From an uncultured Alphaproteobacteria bacterium (lineage in GTDB: Bacteria > Pseudomonadota > Alphaproteobacteria > RF32 > CAG-239): 50,142 nucleotides of DNA. Under the pieces are notes generated by a model. The model was not told the origin of the DNA and did not search any database. It was given only the letters and a program-made list of their open reading frames with translations. The stretch is from NCBI GenBank assembly GCA_944392865.1, contig CALXYD010000006.1:1-50142 (forward strand). The letters are read 5' to 3'. Both the position numbers and the translations under genes were made by a program. This document shows, one piece after another, positions 42,332-50,142 of the stretch (position 1 is its first letter; every line of letters starts with the position of its first letter).

Positions 42332-42849
42332 TGCATTATTACCTCCCTGATTTCCGGCAAATAGCGGATTAAGTTTTTTTCAACTCTTTCTTTTAAGGTG
42401 CGTTCGGCATACGGGCAGCCGTGGCATTTGCCCAAAAATTGCACGGCAACAACGCCATTGCGGCAACTTAGCAGTTTAATGTCGCCGCCATCTTGTTGCA
42501 TAAATGGGGCGATAATGGTTTTAAGAATGATTTGTATTTTATTTTCGGTCTGTTGCCCTTGTGGTGCTATCAACGGAGCCGGAGCTGAGGCAAGCCAGTC
42601 GTCCAGTTCGGCGAGAGCCAAAGATTGCAAGTCGTCGGACATCTCCGGTGAGACGCTGTGAAAGTATATAAAATTGTTGGTCAACAGTATTTCCGCCGCT
42701 ATGTCGCCGGCGAGAAGATTGATAATGATTTCCGGCAGAGAATGGTCGGATGTTTGCCGGTTGGCGTAGAATGTTCCGGTAAGCGGGAGTGGCTGCGGGA
42801 AGAAAAAAATAAATTCGGACGGGGAGATTTTTTTTAATTCAAATATCAT
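42328..42849 (-). CDS. Nfu/NifU-type iron-sulfur scaffold
   Basis: 173 residues. An N-terminal Nfu_N domain (about 1-90) precedes the NifU C-terminal domain (about 102-173) with IIAPFMQQDGGDIKLLSC and the cluster-binding GKCHGCPYAERTLK (Cys142 and Cys145). Such proteins carry a 4Fe-4S cluster to target enzymes. The Nfu_N part is short and divergent: the usual text around SPLA and F-x-I-x-x-V-x-x-V is weak. Four-base ATGA overlaps join it to the genes on both sides. Confidence 0.88.
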   Translation of the reverse strand: MIFELKKISPSEFIFFFPQPLPLTGTFYANRQTSDHSLPEIIINLLAGDIAAEILLTNNFIYFHSVSPEMSDDLQSLALAELDDWLASAPAPLIAPQGQQTENKIQIILKTIIAPFMQQDGGDIKLLSCRNGVVAVQFLGKCHGCPYAERTLKERVEKNLIRYLPEIREVIMQ

Positions 42850-43907
42850 GGCAGTTGTCCCCGACTGTGCAGTGAGATGTGGTTGTAGACTGTTTTCAGG
42901 CTATTGAGGGCGCGGGAAATGCTAAAACCCAAGTATAGCAGGTGGTTGGCGGCAAACGTATCTTGCGGCGAAGCGTTTTTGACGGCAAGCGGCGCCAATG
43001 CCGAAGCTTCGCGCAAATAGCCGAGCGCGGTCATCATATTTTCATATTGGCCGGTTTCCACAATCATATCCTGATAATCTTTAGTTAAGGCTGAAAGCAT
43101 ATAATAAGCGGTATAGACTGTGCCCTGAGCATTGTAGAAGAGGTCATCCGCCTTAAAATCCAACATATCCGTATGATGTTCCAAAACGTGTTTATGTAAG
43201 GTATTCAGTTGATTCTCCAATAAATTTTCAACACCGGTTAACTGATAGAGAAATTCGTATTCGGCCGGGCGGGTGCCGGATATATTTGAAGCGGCGAATG
43301 TTTTTAATTTTGCAAGAGCTTTGCGGTATTGTTTGGCCGAACCGGGGGCGAGCTTCTCATCCGCGGTTTGGGAAAAAAGCCATATATTGGCCGGATAGCT
43401 TAAGAGTTGTCCCGCTTCCTGCAGGTTTTTGTCATTATAGTAGCCGGATAATCGTTTTATCAGATATTTGACGCCATCTTTGGCGCCGAGTTGGAAGCTT
43501 GGCAGGTTATCCAGGACGGCGGCCGGGAAGATAGCCGGCAGCGCCGGTGTCCACGGCGAATCGTCAACCTGGGTTTTTAAGACGTGCATCAATGCGGCCG
43601 TTGTATGACGGGGATTATTTTTGTCGGTTATGAGCGGCGTATCCAAAGAATTATTGATTTTCGCGCTGATGGCGGCACCAAGCCCGTAGTATATGCCGAA
43701 AAAAGCGACAAGGATAATTGTTACGCTACGCCATCTTTCGGTCAAAAACACAATAAAATTGAATATGTTTTTGTGGCGGTGAGGCTTGGAGGAGGGGGAG
43801 ATTCGCTGTTTGCGAATCGTGTTTTTCAAGTAAACGTAGCCATAAACGCATTTGCCAAGCAGGCGTTTGATTATTACTTTCAGCTTGGTAAAAATGGTCG
43901 GCTTCAT
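42846..43907 (-). CDS. DUF2333 family membrane-anchored protein
   Basis: 353 residues. A basic cytoplasmic start (1-58) and one membrane segment (about 60-82) precede an extracytoplasmic domain. Family-like text includes WTPALPAIFPAAVLDNLPSF, LLSYPANIWLF, QYRKALAKLKTF and DDLFYNAQGTVYTAYYMLSA, then LREASALAPLAVKNA and NHLLYLGFSISRAL. The family is common in proteobacteria and its function is unknown. It overlaps murJ by ATGA and nfu by ATGA, so all three are translated in step. Position after murJ suggests envelope work, as inference. Confidence 0.8.
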   Translation of the reverse strand: MKPTIFTKLKVIIKRLLGKCVYGYVYLKNTIRKQRISPSSKPHRHKNIFNFIVFLTERWRSVTIILVAFFGIYYGLGAAISAKINNSLDTPLITDKNNPRHTTAALMHVLKTQVDDSPWTPALPAIFPAAVLDNLPSFQLGAKDGVKYLIKRLSGYYNDKNLQEAGQLLSYPANIWLFSQTADEKLAPGSAKQYRKALAKLKTFAASNISGTRPAEYEFLYQLTGVENLLENQLNTLHKHVLEHHTDMLDFKADDLFYNAQGTVYTAYYMLSALTKDYQDMIVETGQYENMMTALGYLREASALAPLAVKNASPQDTFAANHLLYLGFSISRALNSLKTVYNHISLHSRGQLP

Positions 43908-45475
43908 ACTTTTTTCCTCCTTAGAACCAGATTGCGCCAGATTGCTGCAATATCCAGTATGCCGTATATTTTAGCGCCAATCAAAAAAGTTGCAAGCCCT
44001 ATTGTGCCGATAATGCCCAGTTTGAGGATTAAAAATCCGATATGTTTGGCGGGGAAGATATTTTCTAAACCGGTTTTGGCGGCATATATGAATATTCCCA
44101 TGACAAAAGTGCATATAAAAATGCCGATGATTTGGCGTTTCAGTTCGGCGGAGAATTGCCAGAAACCGCGTTTTTTCAGTCCGTGAATGTATTGGAAAAG
44201 CGATACGAAAGCAGCGATTGAAGTGGCAGCGGCAATGCCGACGTGTCCAAACGGTTTCATCAATATCAGGTTGAGGGTTAAATTTGTTAAAAAGACCACG
44301 GCGCTGTATTTTACCGGCGTTGCCGTATCGCCGCGGGCAAAGAAGTTCGGCATCAGCGCTTTAACCATTACATAACAAGGCAGACCGATGGCATAGGCCT
44401 GAAGAGCCAGAGCTGTTTTATGCGTATCTGCGGCGGTGAAACGTCCGTGCTCAAACAATAATTCAATTAACGAATCGGCGAGGCAGACGAACATTACGGC
44501 GGCGGGAAGGGACATTATCAGACCATAGACAACAGCCTTATCCTGAACATTTGCCGCTTCGCTCAACTCTCCGGCTTTTAATTTGCGCGAAAGCAGCGGA
44601 AGCAGCGCGACGCTGATGGCGGCACCAATAACGCCGAGCGGCAGTTGTTGCAAGCGGTTGGCATAATAAAGCCAGGAAACGGCACCACCCGATACGAGCG
44701 AAACGAGAATCGTATCAACGACCATATTTATCTGATAAATTCCGGCACCGACCACGCCCGGAGCTATCCTTTTGAACAGCGTCCGAATTTCTTGGTCTTT
44801 CATCAGACGCCGAAAATGGAAGTCAGGCCGGATACGGATACTTTCTTTGTTGAGAAAATATTTGAGCCAGATGATTTCAATAAAGCCGGATATGGTTATG
44901 CCCCAGGCCATACCGTAAACCGGTACGTCAAACAAAACGACCGAAAGCAGGCCGGCGACAATCATACCGAGGTTCAGAATTATCGGGGCGGCAGCAGGTG
45001 CGGCAAAACGGTCAAACGAATTTAGGATTCCCGCCTGGAAAGAAACGATGGAGATAAACAATAAAAAAGGAAAAGTAATGCGGCATAAATCTATGGTTAA
45101 TGCGACTTTTTCGGGGTTTTCGGCGAATCCGGGGGCGAGGACGCGGACGACCCAGGGCATTGCCAATTCAAATAAGATGGAGAATATGATAAGGAAAAAT
45201 GTCAGCAAGGAAATGGCTTTGGCGGCAAACTCTATGGATTTATCCCGTCCGGAAGCAACAAGCTTTGAGGAAAAAAGCGGAACAAAGGCTGAAGTAAAAG
45301 CACCTTCGGCAAACAGGCTGCGGAACAGGTTGGGCAGTTTAAATGATACGAGAAATGCGTCGGAAACCATACCGGCGCCGAGAAAGGTTGCGATGACCAT
45401 ATCGCGCAGAAATCCGGTCAGGCGGCTAATCATCGTAAAACCGCCGAAGGTTGCAATTGATTTGATAAATGACAT
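43904..45475 (-). CDS. murJ: lipid II flippase MurJ
   Basis: 523 residues from the ATG at 45475, with AAAGGAT 9 bases upstream; a TTG two codons earlier is not used. It has fourteen membrane segments in the MVF/MOP pattern. The signatures are SRLTGFLRDMVIATFLGAG, SDAFLVSFKLPNLFRSLFAEGAFTSAFVPL (written here in two parts: SDAFLVSFKLPNLF and RSLFAEGAFTSAFVP) and NRLQQLPLGVIGAAISVALL. It moves lipid II across the inner membrane for peptidoglycan synthesis and is normally essential. First gene of the minus-strand chain that ends at infA. Confidence 0.95.
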   Translation of the reverse strand: MSFIKSIATFGGFTMISRLTGFLRDMVIATFLGAGMVSDAFLVSFKLPNLFRSLFAEGAFTSAFVPLFSSKLVASGRDKSIEFAAKAISLLTFFLIIFSILFELAMPWVVRVLAPGFAENPEKVALTIDLCRITFPFLLFISIVSFQAGILNSFDRFAAPAAAPIILNLGMIVAGLLSVVLFDVPVYGMAWGITISGFIEIIWLKYFLNKESIRIRPDFHFRRLMKDQEIRTLFKRIAPGVVGAGIYQINMVVDTILVSLVSGGAVSWLYYANRLQQLPLGVIGAAISVALLPLLSRKLKAGELSEAANVQDKAVVYGLIMSLPAAVMFVCLADSLIELLFEHGRFTAADTHKTALALQAYAIGLPCYVMVKALMPNFFARGDTATPVKYSAVVFLTNLTLNLILMKPFGHVGIAAATSIAAFVSLFQYIHGLKKRGFWQFSAELKRQIIGIFICTFVMGIFIYAAKTGLENIFPAKHIGFLILKLGIIGTIGLATFLIGAKIYGILDIAAIWRNLVLRRKKV

Positions 45476-45613
45476 AAACAACTATCCTTTAAAAAACATT
45501 TTTGTTTCTTAAGGCAAGATTAACCTAAATCTGTTAATAAAGGGCAAAGAAAAGAAAATTTTATGCCCGAGACGGCAAAGGTTGCGGCGTAAATGATTTC
45601 AGACGAGGCAAAA

Positions 45614-46585
45614 ATGAATAAAGTTATCGTGAAAAAATCGCAGAATCCGGATATTTCAATTATTGTTTCAATGTATAATGAAGAGGAAAGCCTGGCGCTT
45701 TTTTTTGAAACAATACGGAAAACACTTGAGAAACTTAAACAATATACATACGAGATTGTGTGTATTGACGACGGTTCGGTAGACGGGACATATTCTTTGC
45801 TTGAAAAATATGCGGCTGAAGATGAACGGGTTAAAATTTTGAAATTTTCGCGCAACTTTGGCAAAGAATACGGGCTCATGGCGGGGCTTAAATACTGCAA
45901 GGGGCGGGCGGCAATACCGATTGATGTTGATTTGCAAGACCCGCCGGAGCTGATTGTCAAGTTTGTGAAGAAATGGGAGGAAGGATACGATATGGTATAC
46001 GGAATCCGCAATGACCGGCGTAGCGATACTTTGTTGAAACGTCTGACGGCGGCGATGTTTTATAAAATCTATAATTTGATGACGCGTTCGCCTATTCCGT
46101 ATAATGCCGGAGATTATCGTTTGATTGACCGCAAAATTATAAATGCCATTTTGGACTTGGAGGAGCGGAATATCTTTATGAAGGGAATTTTCGGATGGAC
46201 GGGATTTAAGTCTTGCGGCATTAAATACGTCCGTCAGCAGAGGAAAGCCGGCCAGAGCAAATGGAATTACTGGAAATTATGGAATTTTGCTTTGGACGGA
46301 ATTACCGCATCAACGACGTTGCCGTTGCGAATCTGGACGTATCTCGGATCGGTGTTGTCTTTTTTGGGCGTATTATATGCGTTTTATATTATCGTGCGGA
46401 CAATGACGTATGGCGTTGATGTACCGGGTTATGCGTCGCTGTTAGTATTTATTTTGCTGGTCGGCGGCGTGCAGATGATTATTCTGGGCATTTTAGGCGA
46501 ATATATCGGGCGGATTTTTATTGAGGTAAAGCGGCGGCCGCTGTATCTGATTGAGAAAAAGGTCAATGTGAACGATGGCGAATAG
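45614..46585 (+). CDS. polyprenyl-phosphate glycosyltransferase, GtrB-like (GT2)
   Basis: 323 residues from the ATG at 45614, with GAGGC 6 bases upstream; an in-frame ATG at 45593 is possible. It has a GT2 domain: SIIVSMYNEEESL, CIDDGSVDGT, the metal site in PIDVDLQDPP and NAGDYRLIDRKIIN, then QSKWNYWKLWNFALDG and two C-terminal membrane helices (about 228-255 and 265-290). It is the same type as the enzyme at 33535 but clearly a different lineage. It overlaps the ampG start by 11 bases, so the pair is coupled. The sugar and final acceptor are unknown; a partner GtrII is not adjacent. Confidence 0.87.
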   Translation: MNKVIVKKSQNPDISIIVSMYNEEESLALFFETIRKTLEKLKQYTYEIVCIDDGSVDGTYSLLEKYAAEDERVKILKFSRNFGKEYGLMAGLKYCKGRAAIPIDVDLQDPPELIVKFVKKWEEGYDMVYGIRNDRRSDTLLKRLTAAMFYKIYNLMTRSPIPYNAGDYRLIDRKIINAILDLEERNIFMKGIFGWTGFKSCGIKYVRQQRKAGQSKWNYWKLWNFALDGITASTTLPLRIWTYLGSVLSFLGVLYAFYIIVRTMTYGVDVPGYASLLVFILLVGGVQMIILGILGEYIGRIFIEVKRRPLYLIEKKVNVNDGE

Positions 46586-47840
46586 ATTATCAACATATTT
46601 TTCGCGCAAAATGTTTTTGACCATTGCTTTCGGCTTTTCAAGCGGGTTGCCGTTGGCGTTGGTTTTCGGAACTTTGTCGCTGTGGCTGAAAGATTATCAT
46701 ATTGCTTATCGGACCATCGGCGCTTTTTCGCTGTTGCGCCTGCCGTATTCGTTTAAATGGTTGTGGGCGCCGTTGGTGGAGCATACGGCTGTTCCGGGAT
46801 TGAAGAAACTGGGAAAAAGGCGGAGCTGGGCGCTGTTTTCGCAAGCCGGATTGTTTGCCGGGTTGGTGTGCCTTTCCGGCTTGACGCCTGATGACGGTAT
46901 TATATTTATGGCAATGGCGGCGTTGTTTATCAGCTTTTTCTCGGCGACGCAGGATATTGTGCTGGATGCGTTCCGGGTGGAGTTGTTTCGTGATAATCAG
47001 GAGCAGGAAATCAACGGGGCGACAATGTATGTTCTCGGTTATCGAATCGGCAGTGTTGTTTCCGGCGCCGGAGCTATCGGATTGGCGGCGGTGTTGAGCT
47101 GGAATGAAGTGTATTTTATCAATGCCTTGTTGTTGCTGTTGGGAATGGCGGCGGTGTTGGCGGCAAAAGAACCGGCAGCGGAAAATGTTTTGTCGGTAAA
47201 GACAGATAAAAAGCAAATTTTGACGAATGCCGTGATTGAACCGCTAAAGCAGTTTATGAGCAAGCCGTATTGGGTGGTAGCGCTTTTAATTGTGTTGTGT
47301 TATCGCCTTGGGGACGCGTATTTTGGTCCGATGGCTTATCCCTTTTATGCCGACATAGGGTTCAGCAAAATTGAAATTGCATATATTTCAAAACTATACG
47401 GAATGGCGGCGACTATTATCGGCGGGGTTTTGGGCGGTTATGTATTGGCGCGGGTCGGCTTGATGAGGGGGCTGCTGTGGTTTGCGGTTTTGCAGGGCGT
47501 AACGACGGCGTTGTATATTCCGCTTTATTATGTCGGACATAATATCTGGTTTTTGATGTTTACGATTTCTCTGGAGAATCTGTCATCGGGGATGGCAACA
47601 ACGGCGATTATTGCCTTTATGTCGGTTTTATGCGACAAAGGGCATACGGCAACGCAGTATGCTTTGCTTTCTTCGTTACCGGGGTTTTCACGCGATGTGT
47701 TGGCTTCAACTTCGGGGTGGTTTGTTGATCAGACGTCATGGCCGGTTTTTTTCCTGTTTAGCGCGTTCTTGGCGGTGCCGGGAATGATATTGTGCCGCTA
47801 TTTGTATAAAAAAAGACCGACATATTTAATTCAAGCTTGA
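46575..47840 (+). CDS. ampG: muropeptide permease AmpG (MFS)
   Basis: 421 residues, about twelve membrane helices. It imports anhydro-muropeptides released during wall turnover. Family text includes FGFSSGLPLALVFGTLSLWL, RLPYSFKWLWAPLVEH, FSATQDIVLDAFRVEL and YALLSSLPGFSRDVLASTSG. The start overlaps the GtrB-like gene. No ampD or beta-lactamase gene is near. With MurJ and the Bax-like protein it completes a wall-recycling neighbourhood. Confidence 0.88.
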   Translation: MANRLSTYFSRKMFLTIAFGFSSGLPLALVFGTLSLWLKDYHIAYRTIGAFSLLRLPYSFKWLWAPLVEHTAVPGLKKLGKRRSWALFSQAGLFAGLVCLSGLTPDDGIIFMAMAALFISFFSATQDIVLDAFRVELFRDNQEQEINGATMYVLGYRIGSVVSGAGAIGLAAVLSWNEVYFINALLLLLGMAAVLAAKEPAAENVLSVKTDKKQILTNAVIEPLKQFMSKPYWVVALLIVLCYRLGDAYFGPMAYPFYADIGFSKIEIAYISKLYGMAATIIGGVLGGYVLARVGLMRGLLWFAVLQGVTTALYIPLYYVGHNIWFLMFTISLENLSSGMATTAIIAFMSVLCDKGHTATQYALLSSLPGFSRDVLASTSGWFVDQTSWPVFFLFSAFLAVPGMILCRYLYKKRPTYLIQA

Positions 47841-47865
47841 GTTTTTGCGGAAAATACCGTATAAT
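47837..47865 (+). promoter_or_regulatory. promoter of the pentapeptide-repeat gene
   Basis: TTGAGT (47837-47842, overlapping the ampG stop), 17 bases, a perfect TATAAT (47860-47865), and a leader of about 20 bases. Confidence 0.65.
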
Positions 47866-47892
47866 AACTTTGTTGCTTGAAGGAATGTGCGT

Positions 47893-49293
47893 ATGGACGA
47901 AACGGAAGACAATGACAAGAAAAGCAGCTTTTTGCCGGTTTCTTTGGTAGATGATACGGAGAAGCCTGATGTCGGCGTGTTTTCCGATGAACAGCCGGAA
48001 ACGTATCATTTTTCGCCGGTTAGCGAAGAAAGCGGGGAAGAAACGCCGCCGATTATCAAAAAAGATGATGACGACGGGGGCGGAGAGAGTGTTTCCGCCG
48101 TGCTGCCGATGGAAAAGAAAACGTCGGAGAGGATGGAAAAGCTACGGGCATATTATGCCGAACTCGGACACGTTCGCGATGTTATGCAAAAGGAATTGCA
48201 GGCGACGCTTGCCGGTTCCGCGGTTGATGGCGAGATTGAGGCTAAGCTTTATGAATACAGCCATTCATGGCGGGCAATAGCCGATGAAATCAGCAAATAT
48301 GACGATTTAAACGGGCGACGGAAAAAGCTGGCTGACGGAGAATATCACGTCGGGCAGAATATGGTCGGAATGGATTTTTCCGGGCAAAATCTGACGCATG
48401 CCGATTTTTCAGCGGCTAATTTGCAGGATGCCAATTTTGCCGGTGCGGTTTTGACCGGAACGGACTTTACCGGCGCAGACTTGTCGGGGGCGGATTTATC
48501 CGGCGCGGATTTAAGCGACTCGATTTTTGCCGGTGCCAAGTTGAAAGGAACGAACTTTACCGGCGCCAACATGGAAGGCGTTATTTTACGCGATGCCGAT
48601 ATTGAAGACGCGATATTGATTGATATCCGTATGGATGAGCTGGCAATTGAGGAATTGCAGGCGCTGGTGGAGTATTTGGCAGTTTATTATCCGCACAAAC
48701 TTAATCTGCGGCGCATTAACTTATCGCTGTTGGATTTGACACGGATTGATTTGCGGCAAGTTAATCTGCGCGGGGTTGATTTTACCGGTTTGGATTTTAC
48801 GGGCGTTAATATTATGGAGCTTGATTTAAGCGAATGTATTATTACGCCGCAACAAATTGCCCAGGCGCTTGGGCGGGTGCCGAGCGCCGAAGAGTTAAAA
48901 AAGATTATGGCGCCGAAAAATCGGAAGAAAGCAAAACCGTTTTATATTGATTTTACGGAATTTTTAAGCAACGGGCATTTTACGGGATGGATAGATTTAA
49001 CGAAAGGCAGTATCAGCACCGACCAATTGGTTAAGGCTTTTCTGAAAGTTAAAAATGCAATAGCGAAAAAACCGGAAGAAAAAGACGAGATTATTTTTGA
49101 AAAGGCCAAGGCTTTTCATGCCGAGCGTTTGGAAGAAGAACGGCGCGCCCATAACGAAGAACAGAAAAAGAATATAGAAGAGAGAAAACAGAGAATGCTT
49201 GAGGAGCAACGGGCAGGGCAGGAAAAGGCGTCGCGAGATGAAAAATATGTGCCGATTAACGTTAATCTCGGACGGAACGGGCGAGAAATATAG
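47893..49293 (+). CDS. cytoplasmic pentapeptide-repeat protein with coiled-coil ends
   Basis: 466 residues from the ATG at 47893, with AAGGA 8 bases upstream; a GTG two codons earlier is too close. Residues 1-75 are acidic and disordered-looking, and 76-150 are helical. Pentapeptide repeats of the A(D/N)LxG type run from about 156 to 248 (GADLSGADLSGADLSDSIFA) and again in a degenerate block from 268 to 316 (LRRINLSLLDLTRIDLRQVN), forming two right-handed quadrilateral beta-helices. The tail (about 410-450) is a charged coiled coil (EERRAHNEEQKKNIEERKQR). There is no signal peptide. Some pentapeptide proteins mimic DNA and bind gyrase, but this one is not a Qnr-type because the helix is split and flanked by long extra domains. 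Function unknown. Confidence 0.75.
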   Translation: MDETEDNDKKSSFLPVSLVDDTEKPDVGVFSDEQPETYHFSPVSEESGEETPPIIKKDDDDGGGESVSAVLPMEKKTSERMEKLRAYYAELGHVRDVMQKELQATLAGSAVDGEIEAKLYEYSHSWRAIADEISKYDDLNGRRKKLADGEYHVGQNMVGMDFSGQNLTHADFSAANLQDANFAGAVLTGTDFTGADLSGADLSGADLSDSIFAGAKLKGTNFTGANMEGVILRDADIEDAILIDIRMDELAIEELQALVEYLAVYYPHKLNLRRINLSLLDLTRIDLRQVNLRGVDFTGLDFTGVNIMELDLSECIITPQQIAQALGRVPSAEELKKIMAPKNRKKAKPFYIDFTEFLSNGHFTGWIDLTKGSISTDQLVKAFLKVKNAIAKKPEEKDEIIFEKAKAFHAERLEEERRAHNEEQKKNIEERKQRMLEEQRAGQEKASRDEKYVPINVNLGRNGREI

Positions 49294-49375
49294 GCGGTGT
49301 ATCCGGATATTAACCGATTTTAAAGCAAAGTGCGCGTATAAGTTTGTATTATAGGGCTTATAAAGGAGAAAAATT

Positions 49376-49972
49376 ATGTTGCGCAAATTGCTTTTAGGCT
49401 TAGCGGCGGTTCTGGTGCCTGCCGGTATGGTTGCCAAAGCTGCGGAAATAAAGAAATTGCCGCAGCCGGATAAGGCTTCCGAATTGATGCAGCTGATTGA
49501 TAAGCGTCATTCATCGCGAGAATACAGCGCAAAGCCGATTAGTGAACAGACGCTCAGCGATTTGCTATGGGCGGCGTTCGGTATAAACCAGAAAGGGACG
49601 CGGACGGTGCCAACGGCGATGAATAAACAGAATCTGAATGTTTATGTCGTATATCAAAATTCAATATGGACATACGATGCGGCGGCAAATTCCCTGATTA
49701 AAGTCAGCGATGAGGAAATCAGCGCGTATATTGCCAAGCAGGATTTTGTTAAAAATGCGCCGGTTAATCTGATTTATACGGGAAGCGATAAAGATTTTTC
49801 AGCTTTTCATGCTGGAGCCGCGGCACAGAATGTTTATTTGTATGCGGCGGACAAAGGGTTAAATACGATTGTGCGGGCGTATATTGATAAAGATGAACTT
49901 AAGGATAAGCTGCATCTTGACAGAGATGAATTTGTTATTATGAATCAGGTTATCGGTTATCCTGAGGGCTAA
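49376..49972 (+). CDS. exported nitroreductase-family protein
   Basis: 198 residues, AAAGGAG 8 bases before the ATG. Residues 1-22 look like a signal peptide (GMVAKA-AE). The domain is a short nitroreductase fold: LIDKRHSSREYSAKPISEQT gives the Arg-rich FMN-phosphate site, LLWAAFGINQKGTRTVPTAM the second FMN segment, and HAGAAAQNVYLYAADKGLNT the central helix. The family resembles the SagB-like oxidoreductases. Most nitroreductases are cytoplasmic, so an exported member is notable and would need FMN loading before or after export. It stands alone before a tRNA gene. Confidence 0.75.
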   Translation: MLRKLLLGLAAVLVPAGMVAKAAEIKKLPQPDKASELMQLIDKRHSSREYSAKPISEQTLSDLLWAAFGINQKGTRTVPTAMNKQNLNVYVVYQNSIWTYDAAANSLIKVSDEEISAYIAKQDFVKNAPVNLIYTGSDKDFSAFHAGAAAQNVYLYAADKGLNTIVRAYIDKDELKDKLHLDRDEFVIMNQVIGYPEG

Positions 49973-50026
49973 ATTGCTTAGGAAAACGGCTTTTGCGGCT
50001 TTTTTTCGCATAAATGAAAAAAATGC

Positions 50027-50053
50027 TTGCCAAATGCGAAAAAAGGTTATACA
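50027..50053 (+). promoter_or_regulatory. candidate promoter of tRNA-Ser
   Basis: TTGCCA (50027-50032), 15 bases, TATACA (50048-50053). Spacing is short, but the site ends 13 bases before the tRNA. Confidence 0.4.
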
Positions 50054-50065
50054 AAGCGGGGCAAT

Positions 50066-50142
<77 letters not shown>

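Noticed and set aside
49980-50010. terminator after the nitroreductase gene
   Set aside because: GGCTTTTGCGGCTTTTTTT is a direct repeat and not an inverted one, so it cannot form a stem.

Overview
The window reads as a chromosomal segment of a Gram-negative alphaproteobacterium, probably one of the uncultured host-associated lineages of moderate GC. The evidence is an outer-membrane autotransporter, signal-peptide proteins with AxA sites, MurJ and AmpG, GroESL without a CIRCE element, a DUF2333 protein next to MurJ, an Nfu-type scaffold, and a SAM-II-like leader in front of metK. The species is not readable from the sequence. There are many tight operons. No gap without a gene exceeds about 300 bases.

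Region 1-940 is a decayed end of a mobile element: the tail of a large polyvalent phage or conjugative-element protein with a zincin-like HELAH motif, broken by at least two frameshifts, plus a possible minus-strand remnant. Region 940-9490 is accessory. It holds a subtilase-fold protein that has lost its nucleophile and oxyanion residues, two tandem GNAT acetyltransferases, an ABC exporter with a palindrome in its promoter and a hairpin over its ribosome site, an HD phosphohydrolase, and three proteins I do not recognise. One of these (6414-8048) lies behind a strong promoter whose -10 box is embedded in an inverted repeat. Region 9553-14153 carries a duplicated, translationally coupled pair of ABC half-exporters (minus) divergent from a membrane-anchored CgeB-like glycosyltransferase (plus).

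Region 14173-22238 holds groES-groEL, a 1130-residue autotransporter with an ankyrin-like N-terminus and four cysteine-pair repeats, a DUF1189-like membrane protein, and a periplasmic MORN-type repeat protein. Region 22258-30002 holds UDP-glucose dehydrogenase, a small Spy/CpxP-like periplasmic protein, an HExxH zinc peptidase, dnaK, a flotillin-like SPFH protein, and a short divergent metK behind a consensus promoter and a riboswitch candidate.

Region 30008-37756 (minus) is a glycan-modification operon of three GtrII-like membrane glucosyltransferases and one GtrB-like polyprenyl-phosphate glycosyltransferase, followed by recJ with its own promoter. Two small exported proteins (DUF192 and YgiW/YdeI) run the other way. 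Region 38788-45475 (minus) is a compact chain: murJ, a DUF2333 gene, nfu, a Bax-like glucosaminidase, gloB, an orphan sensor kinase and infA, with ATGA overlaps between the first four genes. Region 45614-50142 (plus) holds a second GtrB-like glycosyltransferase coupled to ampG, a pentapeptide-repeat protein, an exported nitroreductase-like protein, and a tRNA-Ser(GGA) cut by the window end.

Much of the cargo concerns the envelope: lipid II flipping (MurJ), muropeptide import (AmpG), peptidoglycan trimming (Bax), glucosylation of surface glycan (GtrB/GtrII, with UDP-glucose drawn on by Ugd), and display on the cell surface. The most interesting items are the metK leader, the pseudoprotease, the autotransporter architecture and the operator-like inverted repeats in front of uncharacterised genes.
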